From Macrotrachela quadricornifera (Eukaryota > Rotifera > Eurotatoria > Philodinida > Philodinidae), in the NCBI GenBank assembly GCA_022393335.1, contig JAJEKB010021001.1, positions 26,772 to 90,771 on the forward strand: a stretch of DNA of 64,000 nt, in the 5' to 3' direction. Below the pieces are notes generated by a model, which saw only the letters and a list, made by a program, of their open reading frames with translations, was not told where the DNA came from and made no database searches. A program made the translations under genes and the position numbers. Positions 47,146-58,109 of this stretch are shown here, piece after piece (position 1 is the first letter of the stretch; each line of letters begins with the position of its first letter).

Positions 47146-48018
47146 ATGAGCTCGACATTACATACAGCATCAATGATATCTGTTAACAGTACTGTAGCAA
47201 CAACAACTATTGAATCGTGGATTATTCCTCTTGATATTTTAGTAATTATATGCATTGCCTTTGTCCTTGGACTTGCAATGCTCTTCTTATCTGCTATCGT
47301 TTTTGATAAAACATGCCATACTATTCCAATGATGCTTGTTGCTAATTCATGTTTGAGTGTACTTGTATTAGGAATTGATAGACTTTGGATGGGTATATTT
47401 ACATTACAAAATGATGTTCAACAAATCCAATATCAAGATTCATTTTGTATTTTTCGAGGATATTTGAGTTATAGTTTATGTGCTTTAGAAAATTATTCTT
47501 ATTTATTGGAAGCTATCTATCAATATATTATCGTTGTTTATCCAAATCGTTTGTTTTGGCATTCAGCACAAACACAAATGTTAGTTATTTGCTCATCATG
47601 GATCTTCACCTTGGTATTTCCTATTCCATTTTTATTTACTGGCGAAATAATCTACAATGTCGATAATCAAATCTGTCAATTACCTTTTAGATTTTCTGGC
47701 TCACTCCTGTTTGCAGCAATTTGTGTCTATGTAATTCCTACCTCAATGACGGTACTTATTTATTTGAAATTAGTTCATTATGTGAAGGAAATGAGTAAAC
47801 GTATAATACCTACAAATGCTTTACCTCGTGCACAAAGAGAAGTAAAAATGGTTCGTCGTTTAGTTTTTTTTGTATTCATTTTATTCATAGTCGCATCTCC
47901 TTATGCATTGTTCGTTTTCATGTCATTTTTCACTACTCCACCAAAATATCATTTTCGTATTGGTTATATATTTATTGATGTATCATTAGCATCTGTGATG
48001 ATTGCGGTGTTACTGTGA
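47146..48018 (+). pseudogene. Rhodopsin-like 7TM receptor, truncated in TM7
   Basis: The 290-aa frame has an extracellular N-terminus with a possible N-glycosylation site (NST). Hydrophobic segments follow, including VIICIAFVLGLAMLFLSAIV (TM1), a TM3 ending YQYIIVVYP at the DRY position, CSSWIFTLVFPIPFLF (TM4 with the conserved Trp), and TM6 VFFVFILFIVASPYALFVF. TM7 starts FIDVSLASVMIA and then stops at TGA 48016-48018, exactly where a short palindromic insertion begins. The cytoplasmic tail and the rest of TM7 are lost. Ligand unknown; it belongs to the expanded class-A-like receptors typical of rotifers. Confidence 0.7.
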
Positions 48019-48124
48019 GGTTCTCGTTTTGGGGGAATAGGCTATGGCTTTATCCTCCGATGAATCGCAGGCTAAAATAACCTATTCCGGGGATATACTT
48101 GAACTGAACGCGAGAAATCTCACC
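48015..48124. repeat. Short palindromic insertion ending the receptor
   Basis: 'gtgaggttctcg' at the left faces 'cgagaaatctcac' at the right, and 'gggggaatagg' faces 'cctattccgggg' inside. This gives an imperfect ~110-bp hairpin. It begins at the base where the receptor frame diverges. Confidence 0.5.
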
Positions 48125-48725
48125 TTGAAATACTTACCAGGAATCTGGTAGTTGATAATGAGGGAAAGATGAGTATCTGTGGATAATTTTATTGATGAAA
48201 ATCAATAAAATACAATGTAACAGATACAGAAAACTGGGATCAAGAAAAATAGAAAAGATGAGGACAAAATAAAGGTCAAGTGAAAGAAGAAGAAAGATCA
48301 CAACAACGAACTGAAATCAACAAAAACGTGGAAATATATAGTGAGAGAAAAAGATGAGAAAAAACATAAAGAAAATAAAATGACGCAATAACAACGACAG
48401 TAGAAAGATGTAACGAGAAAGAAAAGAAAATATATACGAGATCTCATGATGATCAACGTATCAGTACATATATATAAGAGGAAAGGAAAGAAAAAGAAAC
48501 AGAGAGATAAACGAAAGTGAAATACAGGAACGAAAGAAAACAAACATATATATATGCACATATAACTGTCGTTAGCGTCATAATGTATCATCTAATGACG
48601 CTAACAGTTGTGTTGCTACCTTATTAATCGTGAATAACTGACGAGGGAATTCGTTGGCACACTGATGTATATATATCTATTCATTTTTCTCTCAGTTGTG
48701 TCAATAATACTTTTTATTGAATCAA
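48125..48725. other. Purine-rich spacer
   Basis: The plus strand at 48225-48545 is A/G-rich (many 'gaaag', 'agaaa' runs), which creates a spurious hydrophobic minus-strand frame. A short inverted repeat 'gtcgttagcgtcat' / 'atgacgctaacag' lies at 48568-48608. Confidence 0.4.
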
Positions 48726-49230
48726 AAAATACGACGGATTTTTCGAAAGGAAATCATAACATCCTCCATAAAACTGCGGAACAAGTTGTATATCGGGATC
48801 AAACCACGATCTCGAATACGTGTGACTTGTAATATTTGTTTTTCTTGCAAATTCTCCGAATTAAAAATGAATTCTTCCGGTGTCCATGTAACGAAAGTAG
48901 CTCGAGCATTTTGTTTCCATCGATTTGATGTGATGGAGTTTTTAATGACAGTGGAATTTCTCGACTTTCATTTAATGTTAAATTAAAAACATAATAAGGA
49001 AATACTAAATCAAGATTGATATCTCGACAAGCACGAGACCAGTTTTGAGGGATTAGATTAAAATATTTATCAACTGATTGTCCAATTGATAGAACGGTCA
49101 AATTCGTGATTACTCGTCTTTTATCTCATCGCGATTGAATGCGAAGTCTATTCCAGCTCTCTCTACGATCGTCACGCTTCAAAATCAAACAAGAAATTTT
49201 TTCTGTCAAACGTTTCTGGTAAAACTTCTC
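48726..49230 (-). pseudogene. Unrecognised decayed gene fragment
   Basis: Minus-strand frames can be joined: KRDDRRESWNRLRIQSR, a TGA, then TNLTVLSIGQSVDKYFNLIP, NWSRACRDINLDLVFPYYVF. After a shift near 48930, ARATFVTWTPEEFIFN and EKQILQVTRIRDRGLIPIYN follow to a stop near 48726. The composition is protein-like, but no family is recognised. Confidence 0.35.
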
Positions 49231-50210
49231 TTTAAAATTTGTAAGCCGCAAGACTAATCTCCTTTTAACAAAGCATTCTTCCATAAGGATACCATTCAGG
49301 AACACTTTCCGTCGTACGAAAAGCGATTACTGTAAGAAAAGCATTATGTGAGAAAATCCATATAGAAGGAGTTTTAATCCGCGAAAATGGGTTTCTGTTA
49401 TTAATTTTCCGTTGAAAATCGAAATTAGATTGATGTGTTCCGACAGTATCTGATTAGTAGATCCTTGGAAAACGGGTCGGATTTGGTATTCAGTTTCTAT
49501 TGGATAACGATGGTTTCCGTTCCGACGAAATTTGTATAGCAATCCGACAAAACGCATAGTTTCCGGTCGGTTTTAGTCGGAAGATGTCGGGTTCCGACTT
49601 TTTCTGATATCTGTTCCAACAGAATCCGATGCAATCTGCCCGTCGGTTTGGATCTTCTGGGATACCACTATACATATACAGGCGAACACATACCAGAAAT
49701 CGCACAAATCAAAACCTAAACAGAAATCCCAATTACATTTTCTAGAAGCGCTGGGGAAGTACCCTCTACCAACTCACACAGTCTCACCGTATACGTTGCA
49801 TCCTTTATCCGTGTTTCGCCGAAATGAATAACTGAATAGCTGAATAGTTGAATAGTTGAATAGATGAATAATTGAATAGATGAATAAATGAACTGAACTT
49901 TCGACTATTACATATATGAATTATAGTTACCTCTCGACTTTATGATTAATCATAAAATGATGCTATTTACATAATGATGTGTTTTCTTTGACGAAGTAAA
50001 GGTCTTAAATTACTATCAAATAATTTTTTATTACATTCGATTTGAATCATTAAATCAAAAATTTATGATAGACGCTGCTGTGTGATATAGGCATATCATA
50101 AATTTGAAATGTCAAACAATATATTTTTCCTTTTCGGTGTTAAATCAGGAAGTATATAAGACAGTCGCAAATATAAAATATGTTGCTGGTGCACAAATCT
50201 GACACTAACG
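49231..50210. other. Spacer with repeat fields
   Basis: At 49440-49640 variants of 'gtcgga' and 'ttccga' cluster, similar in style to 8050-8480. At 49825-49915 'gaatagttgaatag' repeats end in 'actttcgactattaca', a relative of the MITE end at 42768. No gene seen. Confidence 0.45.
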
Positions 50211-53207
50211 ATGGTCGTCACTTCTTTCTTGATCTTGATTAGCTTTGTAATCGTTGCAAGCATATGTGGTCTACCAACAGTAACGGTTCGAATATTGTAA
50301 TACCAATACATATTTTCTGCTACTCTGTTTTATTTATTAAGAATTCTCCAATGAAAACGGAAAAGAAATTAGAAGAAACACGTAAGCTGTCGATGACATT
50401 ATCTAGTATTTTTTTTAATACGAACAAAGAGTCGAGTTATTCGTTACGATAGGGATCGATTTTAAGCCCTAGTGGACATATTTGATAGATCACAAACCTT
50501 ATGTGTCTCGAAAATTTCTTGAATAATAACAGAAGTCATATTCCAAGATTAAGAAAATGCTAGGAGTTCATTGATGGAGACAATCTATTTTATTTCTTTT
50601 TAACACGAGGGGAATCTGACACTATAGAATAGTATTTCTAATGAGTTCTTACTAATTATTTTATTTATGTTTTTAAGCGGGAGCAGTTCAAGGTGACATG
50701 TTCTTTGAGCCAAAACGAGGGGTAAGTTGATAATGATTGTTCTATTCTTGCTAAAAACTTTTCTCTTTTTATAAAACAAATTCAGCGGGGAGTGGCCGTT
50801 CGTTATATTACACGTTGGACAAATGGAATTGTTCCTTATGTCATATCACCTGGATTCGGTTAGTAACTCTTCTTCTTATTAATTCAATGTTTCTTAGTAT
50901 TTTTATAAAACTGACTAAGTTTTCTTGTGTATAGCGGTTGGAAGTCCAGCAAAAATCATTGCTACAATGCGAAAAATGGAAACAGCCATCGCTGGCAACA
51001 ATGTGAATTGTATACAATTTCGTCAAAGAGTTGCATCGGATTTATATTATATCAATATTACGAATGGAATCGGTTGCTCATCGTATGTGAGTATTTTATC
51101 TCTACATTACTGTGGAAGAATATACTTTAAAAACACTGGCTTTGTTTCTATCTCATAGGTCGGTCGGCCTACAAGCACATCTTTCAATCATCTAGTTACA
51201 TTGCAAGATCCTGGTTGTATTGATGATGGAAGGGTTATGCATGAATTGTTACATACTTTAGGTGAGTGTATATTATCTCGTAAAAGCCTCGAGATAATTT
51301 TATTTTGATTTTTACATCAAGGACAAAGTTTTCTTGAATACATAGAGATAATAGAATAACTGCTCGCATCACTTTTCTTGGCGTAGAGATCATTGAATTC
51401 ATATCTCTTCTGAGAAGCTATTTTTGGGACTGAATGAAGAGCAAGGACTTCTCTTGTTTCCGACTCTGGACTACAGCAACGTCTGTTCATAACAGTCATC
51501 TAAGTCAGGCAGATAAACTTGCTAGAATTGATGATGAATTACATTCAAAAATTTTGCGTCTAACTGATATATGTATGTAACACTCCTCATAGTTTTCTTA
51601 AAATCATTTTTTCCCAACATCATTGATTCACAAAAATATGAAATAAGAACCTCCCTATCTCTCTCCTTTGATGGTAAAAGATCGATTTGGTATCTACTTT
51701 TGTTTTGAACTTTTTTCAACGCTATTTCGAACTATGATAATCATAAATCATTCAGAATTTTTGTTTTTATTTAAAACACTAGGATTTCTTCATGAACAAT
51801 CACGACCGGATCGGGATTCGTATGTCCGAGTCAATTACGCAAACATACGACTAGGTACTTGAAAACTCTTATATGTTAAAATGCTCTCATCTTCATAGTA
51901 TAGAGTTGATAAGTAATTTCGACAAATATGACAACAATACAGTTGACACTCAAGGCACATCATACGATTATGGTTCTGTAATGCACTACGAACGTGACGC
52001 ATTTTCACGAAATGGCTTACCAACAATCGAATCACTTCAACCAGATGTTCAGGTTGGACAACGTATTGGAATGAGTGCCATTGATATTCTAGAAGTTCAA
52101 CTTCTTTATGGTTGTGCACGCACTAGAACTTTTTCGTCAAGTAGTATGACTACAACACGTAAGTATCAGAAAAACGTGAACGGAAATAATTCTAAAAAAT
52201 TTGAAACTTTGATCAGATGGTTTATTTACTGAGGGCTATGTTTTTGACTAAAATCCTATTGTTTAATCATTTGCAAATTGTCTAATTATATTGATTTTGC
52301 TTGGATTCTAAATATTCACATAAAATCACATCATAGAGTTGGTACTTTGGAGAGAAATGAATCTTATGTTCTTTAAGAGTTGCATACTGTGATCTATTTA
52401 TTATTATTATAGATGCTACAACATCATCATCGACAATTCCAAGATGCATCATACCGCCTGCTCAACCGCTTTGTCCAAGTAATATTCCATTTGGATTACT
52501 TTTTTTACTTAATACTAAACCTCTAAAGATTCTCCAGTGATTATTTTTGTCATTTAGAATGCCTAATATAGTCCCAGTTGAAAATTAAATCTCTAAAAAC
52601 TTATTTTTTTTTGAACAATAATAATATAATTTGTTGGTATTTTTTAGCTCAGATAACGACCAGTGGAAGATGTAAGATTTCACTATGATTACTTTCTGAC
52701 CTTTTAATGAATATATTTCATTTCTTTTAAGCTGTGACCGTTGATCCATCCGGTCGTAGCCTTGGAACTCAATATTTGGTGCCTGGTTATACATTTTTCA
52801 ATTTTGATGATCGAATTACAACAAGTGGCTACATTGCAACTGTCACACTTCAATATGAACGAACACGATTGCCAACTAGTACAGCTCGCATCTGGATCTA
52901 TGGTATTGTCTTAACATCTAATGGTTATATTGTCTGCAGTCAATATCAGGTTCTCTCATCTCAAATAACATCAGAGACTATACAAACATATACAATTAAT
53001 CAAAATGCGATCAATGTATTCAATGGCACATATATTGGTATCGGTATTTCAGATACATCAGCATCCGTTAGAGCCACTACTAGTGGTCTTGCCTATTTCA
53101 CAACAGGTGCTGATCAATCAGCGAATGTTTTATCACGTTCAACATTGTCCTTTCGACCTGATGTTTCTCGACAAGGTGCGAAAATCATTTACACAATACT
53201 TACGTAA
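50211..53207 (+). CDS. Astacin-family zinc metalloprotease, secreted, intact
   Basis: Ten exons join in phase: about 50211-50268 (first donor uncertain), 50678-50721, 50786-50858, 50935-51086, 51159-51261, 51783-51854, 51904-52158, 52413-52478, 52648-52671 and 52732-53207, giving about 440 aa. A signal peptide ([20 protein letters not shown]) is followed by a short pro-part ([10 protein letters not shown]) and the catalytic domain. The zinc site [19 protein letters not shown] is split by the intron after HTLG; the Met-turn is [10 protein letters not shown] Ser/Thr linker leads to a ~160-aa beta-rich C-terminal domain ([16 protein letters not shown]) of unknown type. The intron within the zinc motif (51262-51782) is 521 nt and may hold an insertion. 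No stop or frameshift was found, so it may be an active secreted protease. Confidence 0.88.
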
Positions 53208-53843
53208 AGTGATGATTATTCTACTTTCATCGATTCTATAAAAGCATTGTACATCGGAATGCTTTTTTAAAAGAAGAATAAATATTTCTATGAAAGCATT
53301 TTTTGTTGATCAGATTGTTGTAGCTGAATGAAGACATTTCAGACGCACCATTTGAAAATAATGTGCAGCGTTAAAGATTCTGAAAACTGCCAATCTATGC
53401 ATTTTAACTACTCTGGCAGGGATGAATCATCGAAGAGGTTTTATAAGAGATAACGTTTCGTCATAACTCCATTTTGATGATAAAGTGCCGTAGAAACGAT
53501 GTTTTAAGGATATCTTCAACGCAACGCATCGTTTCATAATTGAAGAAAGACATAGATTATTACTATTATTATTATTAGAATTATTTACACTGAAACTTTT
53601 GATTTCTCAACCGCTTTGAGAGGGTCATGTACATATATGTGAATCATTCTCAAGAGATTAAATAAATTGAAAACGGAAAAAAATCTCAGATTAATGTTCG
53701 CAAAAATGTGCCATACGATACCTAATTGCTACTTGTCTTCTTTTATTACTTTGTTGTATTTCTTTATAAATATTGAATATTTAATACACGGATGTCCTAT
53801 AAAGAATTGCGCTGAGGATGAGGGTGAGGGTGAGTACAGCATA
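53208..53843. other. Spacer; degenerate repeat
   Basis: An ATT microsatellite lies near 53560-53580. A weak relative of the hammerhead-bearing repeat ('gttttataagaga' and 'cgtttcgtc') lies near 53437-53480. 'gaggatgagggtgagggtga' precedes the hammerhead at 53844. Confidence 0.4.
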
Positions 53844-53888
53844 CCAAGATCTAGATTTCGACCTTGCTAAAGGTCTCATCAGTTGGCC
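53844..53888 (-). ncRNA. Hammerhead ribozyme, type I, canonical core
   Basis: On the minus strand stem I is CCAA (53886-53883) with UUGG (53847-53844). Then CUGAUGA, a perfect stem II GACCUU/AAGGUC with a UAGC loop, GAAA, palindromic UCUAGA as stem III, and UC. Predicted cleavage lies between 53848 and 53847. Every core base fits. It lies downstream of, and in the same orientation as, the minus-strand Athena. Confidence 0.85.
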
Positions 53889-53983
53889 TTGACTCTGTGG
53901 TAATCATCCAAATGATCGTGAGATCACAGATAGACTACCTTAATCTATACAGAATTTACAAGGAGGGTGTGTGAGTCCAAGCA

Positions 53984-54035
53984 GACTACTACGTGATTCG
54001 CGTGTTGCTGAAGCAATCTCCATTAGGTAGTTTCG
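53984..54035 (-). ncRNA. Degenerate hammerhead relative
   Basis: The arrangement parallels the repeats at 13384 and 54976 ('gtgagtccaagcag' before it, 'ccattaggtagtttc' after), with CUAAUGG instead of CUGAUGA and GAAU instead of GAAA. It is a decayed copy. Confidence 0.4.
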
Positions 54036-54480
54036 ACCTCGTATATGTAGTCATGCGGATCGTATGAACACAAATAGAATGTTAATATATGTTCTGTAGA
54101 TCTCGTGGACGGATAGTCATTATAGCAGATATTGGTAGAAATGTGGCGAGTCATGCTCAACCAAGACGCGTTTCGACTGTTCCACAGCGGGCTGATGAAC
54201 TGGTTAGGACTTTTGTTTGGTTTTGGAATCTTTTGAGATAACAATGGGAATGAAAGTTGAAGACTGTCAAGTAGAATAGTTGAATTTACTGATGTATTTC
54301 AAATCTTTCGTTTTATTTAGAAAGAGGGTTTAGTATGACAAACGACAAAACGTGGATGAAAATGTATGAGTGAATTGTGTGTATATGTCTCAGAGATGTG
54401 TGATTATGCTGTCGGTTGTGAACTAATTTTTGGCATTAGCATTTTTTTGAGCTTTTGTAGTCGATTTGGGATGTTGAGCA

Positions 54481-54907
54481 TCATTGGTGATCTTCTTCGT
54501 GTTCTTCCCCACTTTCAATTTCATTTTCGTCATTATCGTCTTGTTTATCATCGTTTTCTTCATCATCGTTTGTATTATTTTCAGTATCTGTATCGTTGTC
54601 GTTTTCGTCTGATTCTTCATTAATTTGACAAATGTTAACGGTCGTGTTCTTGTTCATTAAATTACGATCATTGACTGGTAATTTCGGATTGGGTTGATTG
54701 AAGATAATGTTGTTGTTGATCTTGACATTAATTGGTTTTTGCTTGCTGTTGACATCATTTTGAAAGACTGAGAAGAGAATGTATAGATTTTGCCAGCATG
54801 TATGTGAAAAGTATTGTTTACGGATAATTATACTTACACATATTATTTTGAATGGATGGTTCTTTGTTATGAAAGTTGTTTTCCATATCTTTTCGATGTT
54901 TTGCCAT
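54481..54907 (-). CDS. Small acidic two-exon protein (118 aa), unknown
   Basis: Exon 1 (54838-54907, MAKHRKDMENNFHNKEPS) uses donor GTAAGT; exon 2 starts at 54767 after CTCAG and runs in phase to TGA at 54481-54483. The first half is Asn/Lys-rich (KPINVKINNNIIFNQPNP); the end is strongly acidic (ESDENDNDTDTENN, DDEENDDKQDDNDENE). Clean splice sites in phase favour a real gene. It lies downstream of and co-oriented with the Athena RT, between hammerheads, so it may be an accessory gene of that element. No family is recognised. Confidence 0.55.
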
Positions 54908-54975
54908 TTGATTGAAGAAAGAATGAAAATAACATCTGAAATACAAAAGAATATCTTAAGGGTGAGTCAAAGCAG

Positions 54976-55022
54976 TATAGGAATCGTTTCAGATCTCGTT
55001 TAGGGATCCATCATTAGGTAGT
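54976..55022 (-). ncRNA. Degenerate hammerhead (CUAAUGA core)
   Basis: On the minus strand: CUAAUGA (one G to A change), the same extra U as at 13384, stem II GGAUC/GAUCU, GAAA, and CGAUUC in place of a palindromic stem III. The context 'atcttaagggtgagt' matches the tandem pair at 13.4 kb, so they are one family. Probably inactive. Confidence 0.55.
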
Positions 55023-55430
55023 TTCTACTGTATTTGTCTAAAAACGATGCCTAGCCTTTGTCATTGTATCATCGCTTAACTTTATTTACGTCTATGTGTG
55101 TGCTCTTGAAAAGATAAAGGAGAGTTATGGTTCGATTATGGTATGTTATGTACTTGATTTTGCTGGTAGTATCACTCGGAAACATGGACGTTCGAAATAA
55201 TCTGATGGTGTACGAATAGCGCTCAAATGAGTTTTAGTTGTCAATCTGAACTGAGCTCGAGTAGTGGTGATTTTCTCTCGGAATTTCAAAATTAGAAGTT
55301 ATTTTCAGACACGGAGACATATGTGTATGCTGAGATTCTGCTTTTCATATGTTGTTGATAGCTAGTTAATTCTCAATTCAAGTGATTGTTTATTTGGCAT
55401 ATGGTTTACAGAAACAACTGGACAACATGG
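55023..55430. other. Spacer without recognisable gene
   Basis: Nothing beyond short frames. Confidence 0.35.
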
Positions 55431-55800
55431 TTATTCTCTTTCTCGTAGAGAAGAGTCTTGCAAACATAAATTGTCTGATTGATTGTATGTCCGAAGGGTC
55501 AAAAAAACATTGATTTAGGATGATTTTTCATAAGAGTTGACCAAAGGGTAATTGGGGTCGGAGAACTCGAATCTGATGTTAGTTTTTTAAAAATTTTTTT
55601 CGATCGATTTTCTACACAAAGGATCACTTTTTTTGCAAAAAGAAACTTTTTTATAAGGCTTGACCGAAGGGAAATCGGGGTCGGGGAATCCGAATATGAT
55701 GTTAGTTTTTTGAAATTTTATAAATAAATAGTCTGTCCATAGTTCAAAAATACCATCTCTACGAGAAAGAGCTGAGCGAGTGCCCGCACGAGCGTTACTT
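55431..55800. mobile_element. Repeat-derived element with 'ctctttctcgtagaga' ends
   Basis: It begins near 'ctctttctcgtagagaag' and ends with the 45-bp terminus also found at 29445-29491 (inverted here). Inside, two ~75-bp direct repeats (about 55528-55600 and 55645-55720) share 'gggtcgg(a/g)gaa' and 'gatgttagtttttt'. No transposase frame. Confidence 0.45.
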
Positions 55801-56731
55801 GTTGGAGTAACAAAAGAAGAAAAAAAAGAAACAAATAGAAGAAGATCAGGTTTAAGTGTCACAACTTTCTTCGTTTTTTCATCAGTGCCAGAGACGTTGT
55901 TGAAGGATGTTCAGTTATCATTTCTTTGCTTCCATTTCGGTTGTTACGAGTTCCAACGAGAAATCGAAGGTTTTTCATGCATGGTTGGTTGAATGTTTCA
56001 GTCCATATTTGATGAAGTTCTTTTTGACAATTCTTCATTCGCTGTTCATATTGAAAATGTACGATGAGTTTTTGTTGGTATTTCTCTTCTTTGTTAGAAG
56101 ACAATTGTATGATTTCATCATCTCGTACTTTCTCGTTAATCAGGTCATCAGTTGTTGTATTAGTAGAAGAGTGTGTTGGTTGTTGTATGTGGGCTTTTTG
56201 ATATAAGATTTGATTTTGTATGACAAGAAACTGGTTTTCATTGTCAAACATATCAACAACCATCGGAGCTGTTGAAGGTATGTAATGTCGAAAAAATTCT
56301 TTGAGTCGAGTATAGATGTATCTCGGAGGATAGCGAAACAAATCGGATAATGTATATGAAAGATTCATATCGGAAAGACTCACCCATTATAAAGTAACAT
56401 TAGAATAATAGAACGCCGTTCTCGATCAAATGCATTTAATGTTGATGAATATCGAATGGCACGAGTAAGAGCACTCTCAATGATATTTTTGAAAACATGA
56501 CGTGGATGATCAGATTTAAATGGTACGATGTATGGTTCAGCTGCTTCTTTATGATACACAGATGTAAGAAGTATGCCACACTTATTTTCCACGAAAACAT
56601 CAAGAAATGGAAGACTCCGGCCAATTTGACGAACTAATTTGATGTTTGGATGGAACCTATTTGCTTCATCTAACATTTCATTTAAGACTTGTAATGAATC
56701 ATTGGAAGTTAAAAAGATATCATCGATATAT

Positions 56732-56800
56732 CTATAAGTGACAGAGAATATAGTTCAGATAGATTAGATACTGCTATAAAAAAAAACAATAACAACTTGC
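56732..56800 (-). other. GC-AG intron in Athena RT, at the YIDD motif
   Basis: The exon ends GTCAG and the intron starts GCAAGT (56800-56795), ending TATAG (56736-56732). Splicing restores VRYIDDIF in phase. AG|GCAAGT is the usual context of rare GC-AG introns. Confidence 0.8.
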
Positions 56801-58109
56801 CTGACATAGATTTCATTTGACAATGTGTGTTGACGAACAAGTCTCATTTCCCATTTCCACATGAATATATTTGCTAATGTCAACGTAAATGCTGATCCCA
56901 TCGCACTACCAACAATTTGTTTGTAGAACTTGTTACCGTACATAAATACATTTTCTTCAAGAACAATACGAGCCAATTTACGAATAGCATCCAATGGAAT
57001 TCCTTTCACTTTACGGTAACCATGGTAAATAAGAAATTACATGAGAGTATTCAATGATTCTTCTTGTGGTAACATTGTATAGAGATCTGTGATATCAAAT
57101 GTGCAAAACAATGTGGTTGATTTCAGATGACCACTAGCAGCGTATGTCTTGAGACGACGAATTAAATCCGTACCATCAATAACAGTTGTTGCATGAACAT
57201 GATAATCGAAAAGTGGTCGAATTAATTGATCGAGAAATTTTGAAATTTCGGTTGTTGGTGTCTTCATCGAAAAGACAATTGGTCTCAATGGTGTTCCTTC
57301 CTAAAAGAATCAGACCAAGTAAATACAAATAGATAGAGCTCATTAGTATAGAATTCAACTTGAAGTGTACCTTATGTGGTTTAGGAAGAAAACAGAGATA
57401 AGCTAATTCAACCTTGTCTCGTTCGGGTTTCATTTCTTTGAGTTGCCATGCTTTGATATGATCATTTGAACGAAGATCGCTCAATAAATGAACGACTTTA
57501 TCATAGACTATCGATAATGGATTCGTTTCTAGCTCCATATAAGCACCCGTTTTTTCTTGGTAAGCTTCTGCTTTTTGTTCATAATCATTTGCATGACCGA
57601 TATGAAAAATGCCACTCTTATCTGTGACACGAAGAATAAGCTGCTCCTTTTTCAGTCGATATCGAATGGATTTGACTAGATTGAGTTCTTTTCGAGTACG
57701 ATATACATTCAAATAGGATATAGGAGTCATGTGTTGTTGATGCAAACATGTTTGAAGTTGTTCAGAAAACTGTTTGATTACTGGTGATGTGTTTCGTATA
57801 TGATATTCACGGATTAGAAATGGTTCCATAACTTTCATCATATCATCATATTGTCGTTTGACTCTTTTCTCTCGACGTTCATTCGAATGAAGATAACTTT
57901 GATTAGGTCGACTATAATTCAGAGCTCCGCGGGATCCGGGACAAGTCCCGTCCCGTCCTGTCCCGGGACGAGACAGGACGGGATGGGACGATAGAATTAA
58001 GGATATAGCGGGACGCGGTTTGGCGGGATACCACTATTTGCGGGACGGGATGGGACGGGATACTGTTGCTTGCGGGCGGGATGGGACGGGATAATACCAA
58101 TTTACTTCT

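Noticed and set aside
48298..48591. Hydrophobic 97-aa minus-strand ORF
   Set aside because: Shadow of an A/G-rich stretch on the plus strand (F/L/S/Y-only composition).
54160..54210. Possible hammerhead on the minus strand with GAAA-CGCG-UC and AACCA/UGGUU stem I
   Set aside because: The CUGAUGA box is missing; its reverse complement (UCAUCAG) stands in its place, so no catalytic core can form. It may be a scrambled relic.
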